Shown here in pieces: positions 1 to 7,226 of a stretch of DNA of 14,981 bases. This DNA is from JBEEMU01 sp043778315 (lineage in GTDB: Bacteria > Bacteroidota > Bacteroidia > Chitinophagales > Saprospiraceae). The DNA is taken from positions 1 to 14,981 of the forward strand of contig JAYWGJ010000378.1 in the NCBI GenBank assembly GCA_043778315.1. The letters are read 5' to 3'. The notes beneath the pieces were generated by a model. It made no database searches, was not told where the DNA came from, and saw only the letters and a program-made list of their open reading frames with translations. Position 1 is the stretch's first letter. Each line of letters starts with the position of its first letter. A program made the position numbers and the translations under genes.

Positions 1-8
1 GCCAATTT

Positions 9-300
9 TCCCACAGAGTCAAACAAAGTTATTGCACGGAGTTCTCACAGAGTTTTCGTACGAGTTTTTTGAGTTCACCGAGTATTTAAGCTAATTTTCA
101 AAGAAAATTAGCTTAAATTTGACCAACAGTTTTGAAAAATGCTTTTTAAAAAATAAAAAATGTATGTAATTACAACCCGCTCGTCAAGTGTTATTGAAAA
201 ATCTTGATTTTTTAATACCACTACTCCGTAAACTCAAATTGTCTGATGATAAAAAACGCTGTGAGAACTCCGTGCAAAAACTCCGTGAAACGTTGTGGGA
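9..300. repeat. Imperfect long inverted repeat, MITE-like
   Basis: The 42-nt arms are 9-50 and 259-300. The inner 19 bases of each arm (32-50 and 259-277) are perfectly complementary; the outer halves match with several mismatches and the tips match again (9-15 with 294-300). The left arm and its flank are built of degenerate ACAGAG / ACGGAG-TT blocks, and the right arm of the complement (ACTCCGTG). The roughly 208-nt interior holds a perfect hairpin. I see no transposase. A palindromic non-autonomous element or an extragenic repeat is the simplest reading; this is inferred from shape alone. Confidence 0.5.
84..118. terminator. Perfect 16-bp AT-rich hairpin
   Basis: Bases 84-99 and 103-118 are exactly complementary with an AAA loop. 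The stem is AT-rich and its 3' side ends near a short T run, so it could terminate a gene lying left of the window. It is also the core of the larger inverted repeat at 9-300, so it may instead be part of that element. Confidence 0.5.
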
Positions 301-594
301 GGAGTTAGCACGGTACACATTCTCCTACGAATATAAAGCTTTATATACTCTCTTTTTCTACAACTTTCCGACAGCCCACCTTGTAGGTTTAAATATCAAC
401 TACTTATACAATAAAATATTTTTAATATGCTAAGTGTAGCTAACTAATATATAATTTCGAATTTTTATTAGCGAAAATTCGCTGTTATTCTTTTTCGTTT
501 CAAAAAAACGCTGTACATTAGCGGCGCGAAAGGCATTAGATTGAAATAAAATTAACTAAAATAAATTCATTAAAATAATTTATATCCAACAAAA
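301..594. other. Spacer upstream of the thiolase gene
   Basis: No convincing gene is seen from 1 to 594. This part is AT-rich. It holds a small hairpin (470-475 with 478-483) and one copy of AAAAAACGCTGT at 503-514. The best promoter-like match is TACATTAG at 514-521, one base off TAnnTTTG and without a clear TTG box, so no promoter is called. The leader before the 595 ATG is A-rich with no Shine-Dalgarno sequence. Confidence 0.4.
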
Positions 595-1764
595 ATGGAA
601 GCGTACATAGTGAAAGGTTACCGCACGGCGGTAGGAAAATCAGGTAGAGGCGGCTTCCGCTTTTACCGCACCGACGACCTCGCGGTCGATGTGATTAAGG
701 CGATGATGGCGAAAACGCCCGAACTTGACCCCAAATTGGTGGACGATGTGATAGTGGGCAATGCGTTCCCCGAAGGCGAGCAAGGCTTGCAGATTGGGCG
801 TATGATTGCGATGCGTGCATTAGGCAAAGAGGTGCCGGGTTTTGTGATAAACCGCTATTGCGCGTCGGGTTTGGAGGCGATTAGTTTGGCAGTAGCCAAA
901 ATAAAAGCAGGCATGGCGCACTGCATTATCGCGGGCGGCGCGGAGAGCATGAGTTCGGTCCCGATGACGGGCTACAAGCTCGCGCCGAACTACGACGTGG
1001 CGAAAGACACGCCCGATTATGTGGTCGGTATGGGCATTACTGCCGAAGCGGTGGCGAAAAAATGGAACGTGAGTCGCGAAGACCAAGATACTTTTGCGTA
1101 TCAATCGCACGTCAAGGCGGCAGCCGCGATAGACGCGGGCAGGTTCACGGACGAGATAGTTCCTGTTGAGGTGACCGAGGTTTTTGTGAAAGATAACAAG
1201 CGTCAAGAGCGCAAATATACGGTGGCGATGGACGAAGGCGTGCGCCGCGACACGTCGGTGGAGGGTTTGGGTAAGCTCAAACCTGCCTTCGCGATGGGCG
1301 GCTGCGTGACGGCAGGCAACTCGTCGCAGACCTCCGACGGTGCGGCGTTTGTGCTAGTGATGTCGGGCGAAATGGTTGAGAAATTGGGCTTAAAACCAAT
1401 GGCGCGCATGGTCGCGTGCGCGGTTGCGGGCGTGGACCCGCTCTATATGGGCATCGGTCCGTGCGCGGCTATCCCGAAAGCGTTGGCGCAAGCGAACTTG
1501 AAATTGGAAGACATCGATTTGATAGAACTGAACGAAGCGTTTGCGGCGCAGTCGCTGGCGGTTATCCGCGAACTCGGCTTGGACACGAGCAAAGTGAACG
1601 TGAACGGCGGCGCGATTGCGCTCGGTCACCCGTTAGGTTGTAGCGGCGCGAAACTCACGGTGCAGCTCCTCAACGAGATGAAACGCCAAAACAAAAAATA
1701 CGGTATGATTTCGGCTTGCGTAGGCGGCGGACAAGGCATCGCAGGTATTTATGAAATGATGTAG
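595..1764 (+). CDS. fadA: Acetyl-CoA C-acyltransferase (thiolase)
   Basis: A full-length thiolase of 389 residues. It would act in the cytoplasm, cleaving 3-ketoacyl-CoA with CoA to give acetyl-CoA (beta-oxidation), or running the reverse condensation of two acyl-CoAs. The nucleophilic cysteine is Cys89 in NRYCASGLEA. The other catalytic motifs are NEAFA (313-317), GHPLGCSGA with His345, and CVGGGQG with Cys375 near the C-terminus. All catalytic residues are present, and the length matches degradative thiolases. The ATG lies after an A-rich leader. The gene stands alone, facing a converging minus-strand pair and ending at a shared terminator. No dehydrogenase/hydratase partner is in the window, so the choice between FadA and a biosynthetic acetoacetyl-CoA thiolase rests on family resemblance only. 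Confidence 0.93.
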   Translation: MEAYIVKGYRTAVGKSGRGGFRFYRTDDLAVDVIKAMMAKTPELDPKLVDDVIVGNAFPEGEQGLQIGRMIAMRALGKEVPGFVINRYCASGLEAISLAVAKIKAGMAHCIIAGGAESMSSVPMTGYKLAPNYDVAKDTPDYVVGMGITAEAVAKKWNVSREDQDTFAYQSHVKAAAAIDAGRFTDEIVPVEVTEVFVKDNKRQERKYTVAMDEGVRRDTSVEGLGKLKPAFAMGGCVTAGNSSQTSDGAAFVLVMSGEMVEKLGLKPMARMVACAVAGVDPLYMGIGPCAAIPKALAQANLKLEDIDLIELNEAFAAQSLAVIRELGLDTSKVNVNGGAIALGHPLGCSGAKLTVQLLNEMKRQNKKYGMISACVGGGQGIAGIYEMM

Positions 1765-1793
1765 AAAATAATAAAAAACGCTGTTTTTGTGAC

Positions 1794-1839
1794 AAAAAAA
1801 ATGCCTACCGAATCGATGGATTTGGTAGGCATTTTTTTT
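1794..1839. terminator. Bidirectional rho-independent terminator
   Basis: An A-run followed by ATGCCTACC pairs with GGTAGGCAT followed by eight Ts, giving a stem of about 16 bp around a 14-nt middle. It sits between the thiolase stop and the end of the converging minus-strand gene and has a T-run on both strands, so it can serve both. Confidence 0.9.
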
Positions 1840-1851
1840 CTTTTATAATTA

Positions 1852-2502
1852 TCAATCCAATAACTCCGTTTCCAAAATATGCTTAAAGTGCCGCAAAACG
1901 GCGATAATATGTAGTAAATCGTCGCGTTCGGTGCAGTCGTAGGTTTTGGAGACGCAGTAAGTTCGGTCTTTGAGTATCACAAATCGCCATATCGCGCCCA
2001 CCACTTCGCAGCCGTAAAGCGGCTTGCCATTATTATTTTTTTGTTGTGCGATAAGAAATGCCTCGAGGAGTTGTCCCATCGAATCTCCCGACGGGTTTTT
2101 GAGTGGTTTATACTCCTGGAAGTGAAAATACGGTATTTTAGGTATGCCAATCGCGCCTCCAGCAATCATATAATCAATTTTGGTTTTCAGAAAATAACCG
2201 TCTATGGTACTTTCAATTGTTTTTTCGTAAAAATTGAGGTAGCGGCTTGTATTTTCCAAATTGCCCAAGTAAAGTACGAAAGAGATGAACTGCATTTTGA
2301 GGTCTTCCTCTTGCCAGCCAATGATATTTTCGGTTACGTTTTTGTGTATTTTATTAAATAACTCCTCCTCCGAACTACTCAGTATGGTAGCGGTAGTGAC
2401 CCACTGCGACATCAACGGAGCAGCATGATTACCGAGCAGACGGGTCAAACCGAAGTTATCCATCATTTCAGTTTCGGTGTACGATTTTATTTTTTTTGCC
2501 AT
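1852..2502 (-). CDS. PD-(D/E)XK nuclease-like family protein, copy 1
   Basis: A 216-residue soluble protein without signal peptide or membrane segments. The middle looks like a PD-(D/E)XK core: Asp110 in KTKIDYMIA, then a hydrophobic strand ending in FQEYK (Glu130, Lys132), then a helix beginning around Gln144 (QLLEAFLIAQQ). This is pattern recognition; I do not know an experimentally described member, and substrate and partners are unknown. The start is fixed by the paralogue at 2548-3198: both begin MAKKIKSYTE and share the same leader bases (CAAAAAATAAAATCATT). It lies 45 nt downstream of that paralogue and is probably co-transcribed with it. The last 81 residues are identical to the paralogue while the first 135 are only 65% identical. 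Confidence 0.75.
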   Translation of the reverse strand: MAKKIKSYTETEMMDNFGLTRLLGNHAAPLMSQWVTTATILSSSEEELFNKIHKNVTENIIGWQEEDLKMQFISFVLYLGNLENTSRYLNFYEKTIESTIDGYFLKTKIDYMIAGGAIGIPKIPYFHFQEYKPLKNPSGDSMGQLLEAFLIAQQKNNNGKPLYGCEVVGAIWRFVILKDRTYCVSKTYDCTERDDLLHIIAVLRHFKHILETELLD

Positions 2503-2547
2503 AATGATTTTATTTTTTGAATAATTACAAATGCCCTAAATTTAATC

Positions 2548-3198
2548 TTAATCTAGTAACTCCGTTTCCAAAATATGCTTAAAGTGCCGCAAAACGGCGA
2601 TGATATGTAGTAAATCGTCGCGTTCGGTGCAGTCGTAGGTTTTGGAGACGCAGTAGGTTCGGTCTTTAAGTATCACAAATCGCCATATCGCGCCTACCAC
2701 TTCGCAGCCGTAAAGCGGCTTGCCATTATTATTTTTTTGTTGTGCGATAAGAAATGCCTCGAGGAGTTGTCCCATCGAGTCGCCCGACGGGTTACGATGC
2801 GGCTTATACTCTTGAAAATGAAAATACGGCAAATCAGGTATGCCAAACGTGCCTTTTGCTATCATATAATCCGTTTTTGTTTTCAGAAAATAACCATCGA
2901 CTGTATCCTCGACCACTCGCTCGTAAAAATTTGAGTAGGTTTTGGTATTTTCGAGGTTAGCGATGATGAGAACGGGCGCGATAAACTGCATTTTCAATTC
3001 CTCCTCCTGCCAACCGATAATGTTTTCGGTAGCGTTGCGATATACTCTATCAAAAAGGCGTTGGTCGAGGTCGTCGAGAATGGTAGAAGTTTCTGTCCAC
3101 CGCTCCATAATCGGGTGCGCTTTATTACCAAAAAGGCGCGTCAAGCCGAAAGTTTTTATCATTTCACCCTCGGTGTACGATTTTATTTTTTTTGCCAT
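2548..3198 (-). CDS. PD-(D/E)XK nuclease-like family protein, copy 2
   Basis: Paralogue of the 1852-2502 gene, 216 residues if started at the ATG at 3198. A longer GTG start at 3225 is possible, but that GTG overlaps the G of a -7 box (TATCTTTG, 3232 to 3225 on the minus strand), and the added residues merely translate the leader shared with copy 1, so the ATG is preferred. The putative active-site residues are conserved: Asp110 (KTKTDYMIA), Glu130 and Lys132 (FQEYKP). Its C-terminal 81 residues, from NPSGDSMGQ to the end, are identical to copy 1 and the DNA there differs at only a few sites. It is the first gene of a probable two-gene operon. Function is unknown beyond the nuclease-like fold suggestion. 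Confidence 0.75.
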   Translation of the reverse strand: MAKKIKSYTEGEMIKTFGLTRLFGNKAHPIMERWTETSTILDDLDQRLFDRVYRNATENIIGWQEEELKMQFIAPVLIIANLENTKTYSNFYERVVEDTVDGYFLKTKTDYMIAKGTFGIPDLPYFHFQEYKPHRNPSGDSMGQLLEAFLIAQQKNNNGKPLYGCEVVGAIWRFVILKDRTYCVSKTYDCTERDDLLHIIAVLRHFKHILETELLD

Positions 3199-3224
3199 AA
3201 TGATTTTATTTTTTGAAATAGACA

Positions 3225-3232
3225 CAAAGATA
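3225..3232 (-). promoter_or_regulatory. -7 promoter box for the nuclease-like pair
   Basis: On the minus strand this reads TATCTTTG, a full match to the Bacteroidota -7 element TAnnTTTG. It lies 27 bases before the ATG at 3198. I see no good TTG -33 box at the usual distance, so strength is uncertain. Its position argues against translation from the GTG at 3225. Confidence 0.6.
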
Positions 3233-3286
3233 CGATTTTATAGATTGATAATAAATAAAAAATATTTAGTTAAGTACCTGACAGCT

Positions 3287-3381
3287 AATAAACACGGTTA
3301 TAATCCTCGCTTATTTTAAAGCTAAACGTTCGCTACGCTACTTTATTTTAAAATTGCGCTTTACGGATAACCGTGCTTATT
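3287..3381. repeat. Small inverted-repeat element in a gene-free spacer
   Basis: Bases 3287-3301 pair with 3367-3381 (14 of 15), with CACGGTTAT / ATAACCGTG at the core. Further in, a TTATTTTAAA block occurs near both arms. The spacer 3199-3536 otherwise holds only the promoter boxes of the two divergent genes. Confidence 0.5.
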
Positions 3382-3463
3382 TTGCGACATCTACTTATAC
3401 AATAAAAAAACAGAAAAATGTGACATTTATACCTGCAAAATAATATTTGTTGAAATAATGATT

Positions 3464-3471
3464 TACCTTTG
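3464..3471 (+). promoter_or_regulatory. -7 promoter box before the A-B-B'-A' cluster
   Basis: TACCTTTG, a perfect TAnnTTTG match, 65 bases upstream of the ATG at 3537. The only nearby upstream TTG (3447-3449) leaves 14 bases, shorter than usual, so the -33 element is weak. I find no other such box before the other three genes of the cluster. Confidence 0.6.
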
Positions 3472-3536
3472 TATAAGGAATATTCAGATTATTAACATTT
3501 TTCCCGGAACAAAATTATTTTAAAAAAAATTAAAAC

Positions 3537-5096
3537 ATGAAAAAATTTATTCTATTGTGCTTAGTCGCAATGACGAGCATCAGCACGGGCGTAGCGCAAA
3601 AGGTGACGGCGAAATGGAGCGAAGAGCAAGACCCGAAAAAAGGCACGCCCACAGACAATTTTTGGGTAAAAAACGGTAAGGTGTTTTTTGTCAGTGAGTT
3701 TGGTATCACTACCGCAGATGTCAAAACACTGAAAATTTTGGAGAAGCATGACTTTAAAGTTGCCACCAAGAAAACGACCTTTTTAGAGGTAGTGATGGTG
3801 AAAGGTAAAGTATGGCTTTTCACGCGCAATACCGCCGATAAAGTGAATTATGTCAAGGCTTACCCGATTGATGATAACGGTAAGGTAATAGAAGCACCTA
3901 TCGAGTTGGCAGCGTTTAAAGATGATAAAAAAACATTTGCGACCGATAATAAAGGCACGACAGTTATTATATTGAACTCGCGCGACTCGAGCAAAATCGC
4001 CGTAGTGATTAACAGTAACGGTAAAGAAAAGGAGAAGGCACTGTCTTATGTCAATGTGTTCGATACAGATTTAAAACGGCTTTGGACGCAGGTGATTGAG
4101 TTCCCTTATATCCAAAAACAATTTCAAGTAAAATGCAACGTGGTCACTAATACGGGCGAAATTCAGTTGGTGACTAAGGTTTACGACGACCAAAAAGCGG
4201 AGGAATGCAAAAGCGAAACCCAGGCAGCCTACAAATACGTTATCTGCACTTACAGTGCCAAAAACAGCAAAGGTAAGGAGACCGCAGTGGATTTGGGCGG
4301 TAAGTTCGTCGGAAGTATTTACGTCAAAACCCGACCAGATAATGGCAATACAATGATTATTGGGCTTTATGCCAACAAAAATACCAATAAATCATTCACA
4401 TCGACTATGGTGCTAAACGGCTTTTTCTATACGGAGGTAGCACCAGACGGCAAGGTTGCTAATAAATATACGACCGAAATAAACGCGACGAAAATAAAAA
4501 GTATATCCAAAGAGATACTCCGCGAAAAGGAAAACGGCATGACTGCTCAATTGATGATTAAAGATGTATTTTTTAAGAAAGATGGTAGTATTGTAGTCCT
4601 CACCGAGCAGTTTTATAGTACATTTAGCCAACAATATAATTCGAAAGGGCAACCAAGTGGCAGTAGCACAATTTATCATGCAGATGATAATATTGTGCTA
4701 TCGTTTGACCCAAAAGGCAAACTGAAATGGGCAACAGACGTACCCAAAAGACAAGCGGCAGCAAATCTGCAGAGTAGTGTAGGGGCAAGAGCCTTTTTCA
4801 AAAACGATAATTTGTTTTTAATTTATATCGACCTCCTTACTAATTTAAAAAAAGAACCCGACGGTACGCCACCAAGCACAGCCAGAGGTGTTCCTGCTGT
4901 GACGGCGATTGCCTTAATCGCCTCCGACGGCAAGCTCACGCGCAAAGCCTTTAATGCGCCGAAAGAGTCGAAAGAATACGTCTATTTTAGAAATTGGAGC
5001 GAGAGGCTAAACGATGACGAGTTTTTATATACTGCCGTTAAAAGTAGGCTATTTAACTACAAATATAAATTGGTGCGCATGAAATTAGAACCATAA
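3537..5096 (+). CDS. Secreted protein of unknown function (family A, intact copy)
   Basis: 519 residues with a clear Sec signal peptide (MKKFILLCLVAMTSISTGVAQ, cleavage likely after Gln21). The mature part has several short strand-turn-strand units built on D-x-G-K or D-x-D-L-K turns followed by an aromatic or hydrophobic residue: FDTDLKRLW near 175-183, APDGKV, FDPKGKLKW and ASDGKLTRK. This would fit a beta-propeller or similar all-beta repeat fold, but that is inference. There is no lipobox, no membrane helix after the signal and no obvious type IX secretion C-terminal domain. I do not recognise the family. It is followed after 53 bases by family B and mirrored by a disrupted paralogue at 7227-8807. 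A 13-base direct repeat, TTAGAACCATAAA, spans its stop codon and recurs 24 bases further on. Confidence 0.85.
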   Translation: MKKFILLCLVAMTSISTGVAQKVTAKWSEEQDPKKGTPTDNFWVKNGKVFFVSEFGITTADVKTLKILEKHDFKVATKKTTFLEVVMVKGKVWLFTRNTADKVNYVKAYPIDDNGKVIEAPIELAAFKDDKKTFATDNKGTTVIILNSRDSSKIAVVINSNGKEKEKALSYVNVFDTDLKRLWTQVIEFPYIQKQFQVKCNVVTNTGEIQLVTKVYDDQKAEECKSETQAAYKYVICTYSAKNSKGKETAVDLGGKFVGSIYVKTRPDNGNTMIIGLYANKNTNKSFTSTMVLNGFFYTEVAPDGKVANKYTTEINATKIKSISKEILREKENGMTAQLMIKDVFFKKDGSIVVLTEQFYSTFSQQYNSKGQPSGSSTIYHADDNIVLSFDPKGKLKWATDVPKRQAAANLQSSVGARAFFKNDNLFLIYIDLLTNLKKEPDGTPPSTARGVPAVTAIALIASDGKLTRKAFNAPKESKEYVYFRNWSERLNDDEFLYTAVKSRLFNYKYKLVRMKLEP

Positions 5097-5121
5097 ATAG
5101 CAGTTTAGTTAGAACCATAAA
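5085..5121 (+). repeat. 13-bp direct repeat across a stop codon
   Basis: TTAGAACCATAAA occurs at 5085-5097, where it encodes the C-terminal residues and stop of the family A gene, and again at 5109-5121 in the spacer. It looks like a short local duplication. Confidence 0.6.
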
Positions 5122-5149
5122 CAAAATCACACATTCATTTATTAATAAT

Positions 5150-6079
5150 ATGAAATCGACGATAAAAACAATGCTGTGCGCCGTCGCGATATCTGTACTC
5201 AGTATCAATTCCGCTTTCGCGCAATACGACAAGCGCAAAACACCGCCACCGCCACCGCCGCCACCGCCGCCGCCCAAAACGGATAAAACGCCCAAAACGG
5301 ACAAATCAAAAACAACGGTCGTGGACTTCGGTAGAGGCGGCGCGACCACCGAAATAGCCGTCGACAAAAGTGGCAGCGCAAAAAATACCGCCGAGTACTC
5401 CAATATTATTTGGGTAGAAGCTACGTCTGTGATACTCGGCTATGTGAACGTAGGCTACGAGCGCGCTATCAACGATAATTTTTCGGTAGAGGTAGCGGGC
5501 GGTGTGTCCTTCCAAGGACCTACTAACTCCTTTCGGGAGTCTTTCGCGAAGGCTTTATTCCAACCCAAAGTGGTGTCCGATAATTACTGGGGCAGCAGAC
5601 AGGTACGGATAGCAAGAGCTACCTCCTTACTTGCAGAAGATGTACCAGGTAACAGTGCGCAATTAGGGACTTATTTTTTGATAGAACCTAAGTATTTCAC
5701 TAAGGGCGATTTCCTGAATGGCTTTTTCATCGGCTTACGCCTACAATCGATTGGCTATAGTGCCAACGCGCCAAAGCCCGATATTGCCGCTTCCAATCGG
5801 AGCGGTCAGGTAGAATACTCTACCACCGAAACGCTCCTGCTCACGCGGTCAAATATCGACGTGGTGCCGCATATCGGCTGGCACAGGCAGTCGGGGCGCA
5901 TCATGTTTGACTACGAAGCGGGCATCGGTGCGCGGTTTGCGAGCCTCAAAGGCTATCAAGTAGGCGTGTCCACTGTGCCAGGTACACTCACTCAAAACTA
6001 CGAACTAAACGACAGCTTTTTGGAAAGTATGGTCGTACCCACCTTCTCCGCCGCGTTTAAGCTCGGCTACGCATTTTAA
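5150..6079 (+). CDS. Outer-membrane beta-barrel-like protein (family B, copy 1)
   Basis: 309 residues. A Sec signal peptide (MKSTIKTMLCAVAISVLSINSAFAQ) is followed by an unusual run of eleven prolines (residues 32-42) and a Lys/Thr/Asp-rich stretch (KTDKTPKTDKSK). From about residue 85 the chain alternates polar and hydrophobic residues as in transmembrane strands (GYVNVGYERAINDNFSVEVAGGVSF). It ends in FKLGYAF, whose terminal Phe is typical of barrels recognised by the BAM machinery. I infer an outer-membrane barrel of roughly opacity-porin or DUF3575-like type with a periplasmic Pro-rich N-terminal tether. The function is unknown. It lies 53 bases after the family A gene, probably in the same operon, and has a paralogue directly downstream. 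Confidence 0.82.
   Translation: MKSTIKTMLCAVAISVLSINSAFAQYDKRKTPPPPPPPPPPPKTDKTPKTDKSKTTVVDFGRGGATTEIAVDKSGSAKNTAEYSNIIWVEATSVILGYVNVGYERAINDNFSVEVAGGVSFQGPTNSFRESFAKALFQPKVVSDNYWGSRQVRIARATSLLAEDVPGNSAQLGTYFLIEPKYFTKGDFLNGFFIGLRLQSIGYSANAPKPDIAASNRSGQVEYSTTETLLLTRSNIDVVPHIGWHRQSGRIMFDYEAGIGARFASLKGYQVGVSTVPGTLTQNYELNDSFLESMVVPTFSAAFKLGYAF
5243..5275 (+). repeat. Proline-codon microsatellite
   Basis: Eleven consecutive CCG/CCA/CCC codons encode residues 32-42 of the family B protein. The array is mainly CCGCCA and CCG units. The downstream paralogue has only TPPTP at this point, so the tract has expanded or contracted since the duplication. Confidence 0.85.
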
Positions 6080-6084
6080 AATTT

Positions 6085-6170
6085 AAGCTGTAAGCAATAA
6101 GCAATAAACTGTAAGCAATAAGCTGTGAGCAATGAACGATGCTCGCGAAGGTCAAAATTTTTACGGCTTA
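6085..6170. repeat. Degenerate AAGCTGTAAGCAAT repeat array, first copy
   Basis: Between the two family B genes the spacer consists of imperfect copies of AAGCTGTAAGCAATA. It ends with GATGCTCGCGAAGG and a GGCTTA motif at 6138-6170. The same GATGCTCGCGAAGG...TTTACGGCTTA block recurs after the second family B gene (7076-7108), so gene and tail were probably duplicated together. Confidence 0.65.
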
Positions 6171-6205
6171 CCATATCATTTAACTATTGATAAATAAATC
6201 TAATC

Positions 6206-7036
6206 ATGAAACTAAGTATTAAATCAGCGTTATACGCCGCAGCTATCACTGTATTGAGTATCAATTTCGCTTTTGCGCAATCTGACAAGAGCGAAACACC
6301 GCCAACGCCGAAAACAGACGAGGCGAAAAAAACTACGCCCGAACACCTCAATATTGTTTGGGTAGAAGCTACTTCTGCCATAAGCGGGTATGTAGATATG
6401 GGCTACGAGCGTAGCCTCGGCAAGCACTTTTCGGTGGAGGTAGCCGCAGGCGTTTCGTTCAAAAGCCCCGTCAATATCAGCTCCGACGCTTTCGGATTTG
6501 CTTGGTTTAACCCCAAAGTGATGTCCGATAATTACTGGGGCGACAAGGAGGTGCGCATCGAGGGCGGGACTTATTTGAAGTCCGAGTACACCGAAGGCAA
6601 CCCGCTCCAATTAGGTAGTTATTTTATGATAGAACCCAAATATTTCCCAAAAGGCGATTTTCTGAACGGTTTTTTGATAGGCTTACGCCTCCAATCCCTT
6701 AGCTTCACCGCCAGACTGCCAAAACCTGATATTATGGCTTCCAATCGGTTACTGTACAGTGGCAACTTGCAATATTCTGACAGCGAGACGCTCCCGGTCA
6801 CGCGGTCGAGTGTCGATATAGTACCGCATATCGGTTTTCATAAACAATGGAAACGCATCATTTTCGCGCTCGAGGGCGGTGTAGGTGCGCGGTTTACGAC
6901 CCTCAAAGGCTATCAAGCCGCGTCATATATTAACCCTAAGAATGGTTTTCCCATCTACGAACTGAACGACAATTATTCGGAGCGGATAGTACTGCCCACC
7001 ATCTCCGCCGCGTTCAAAATCGGCTACGCCTTTTAA
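6206..7036 (+). CDS. Outer-membrane beta-barrel-like protein (family B, copy 2)
   Basis: 276 residues and clearly paralogous to the 5150-6079 gene. It has the same type of signal peptide ending SINFAFAQ, shared blocks such as NIVWVEATSAISGYV and IEPKYFPKGDFLNGF, and a nearly identical C-terminus (SAAFKIGYAF with a terminal Phe). The N-terminal linker is shorter (SETPPTPKTDEAKK) and lacks the eleven-proline run. Strand-like alternation continues to the end, so an outer-membrane barrel is inferred. No recognisable promoter lies in the spacer before it, which fits co-transcription with the genes upstream. What the barrel does is not evident. Confidence 0.82.
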   Translation: MKLSIKSALYAAAITVLSINFAFAQSDKSETPPTPKTDEAKKTTPEHLNIVWVEATSAISGYVDMGYERSLGKHFSVEVAAGVSFKSPVNISSDAFGFAWFNPKVMSDNYWGDKEVRIEGGTYLKSEYTEGNPLQLGSYFMIEPKYFPKGDFLNGFLIGLRLQSLSFTARLPKPDIMASNRLLYSGNLQYSDSETLPVTRSSVDIVPHIGFHKQWKRIIFALEGGVGARFTTLKGYQAASYINPKNGFPIYELNDNYSERIVLPTISAAFKIGYAF

Positions 7037-7041
7037 TATTT

Positions 7042-7196
7042 AAGCTGTAAGCGATAAGCGAAAGAGCCATAAGCCGATGCTCGCGAAGGGCAGAAAGTTT
7101 ACGGCTTACAGCTTGCAGTTTACGGCTTACAGCTTGCAGTTTATGGCTTCTTGCTCACAGCTTCTTGCTCACAGCTTCTTGCTCACAGCTTACAGT
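7042..7196. repeat. Nested tandem repeats of GCTTACAGCTT type
   Basis: Three layers are visible. AAGCTGTAAGC at 7042-7052 is the exact complement of GCTTACAGCTT at 7104-7114 and 7125-7135. A 21-bp unit beginning GTTTACGGCTTACAG is repeated exactly at 7097-7117 and 7118-7138, with a partial third copy to 7149. A 14-bp unit, CTTCTTGCTCACAG, is repeated exactly three times at 7147-7160, 7161-7174 and 7175-7188. RNA from here could fold in several alternative ways, and copy number is likely unstable. Confidence 0.85.
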
Positions 7197-7226
7197 TCAT
7201 CATTTAAAAATTAAAAAAATTAAACC

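Noticed and set aside
188..433. 81-codon frame starting at GTG
   Set aside because: It runs through the right arm of the 9-300 inverted repeat, has AT-driven composition (Leu, Phe, Tyr, Asn), no promoter or family resemblance.
3199..3225. Nine-residue N-terminal extension (GTG start at 3225) of the second nuclease-like protein
   Set aside because: The GTG overlaps the -7 promoter box, and the extension merely translates leader bases shared with the paralogue, whose own frame starts at the equivalent ATG.
7042..7196. CRISPR-like array
   Set aside because: The repeats are directly abutting 21- and 14-bp tandem units without unique spacers and no cas genes are near.
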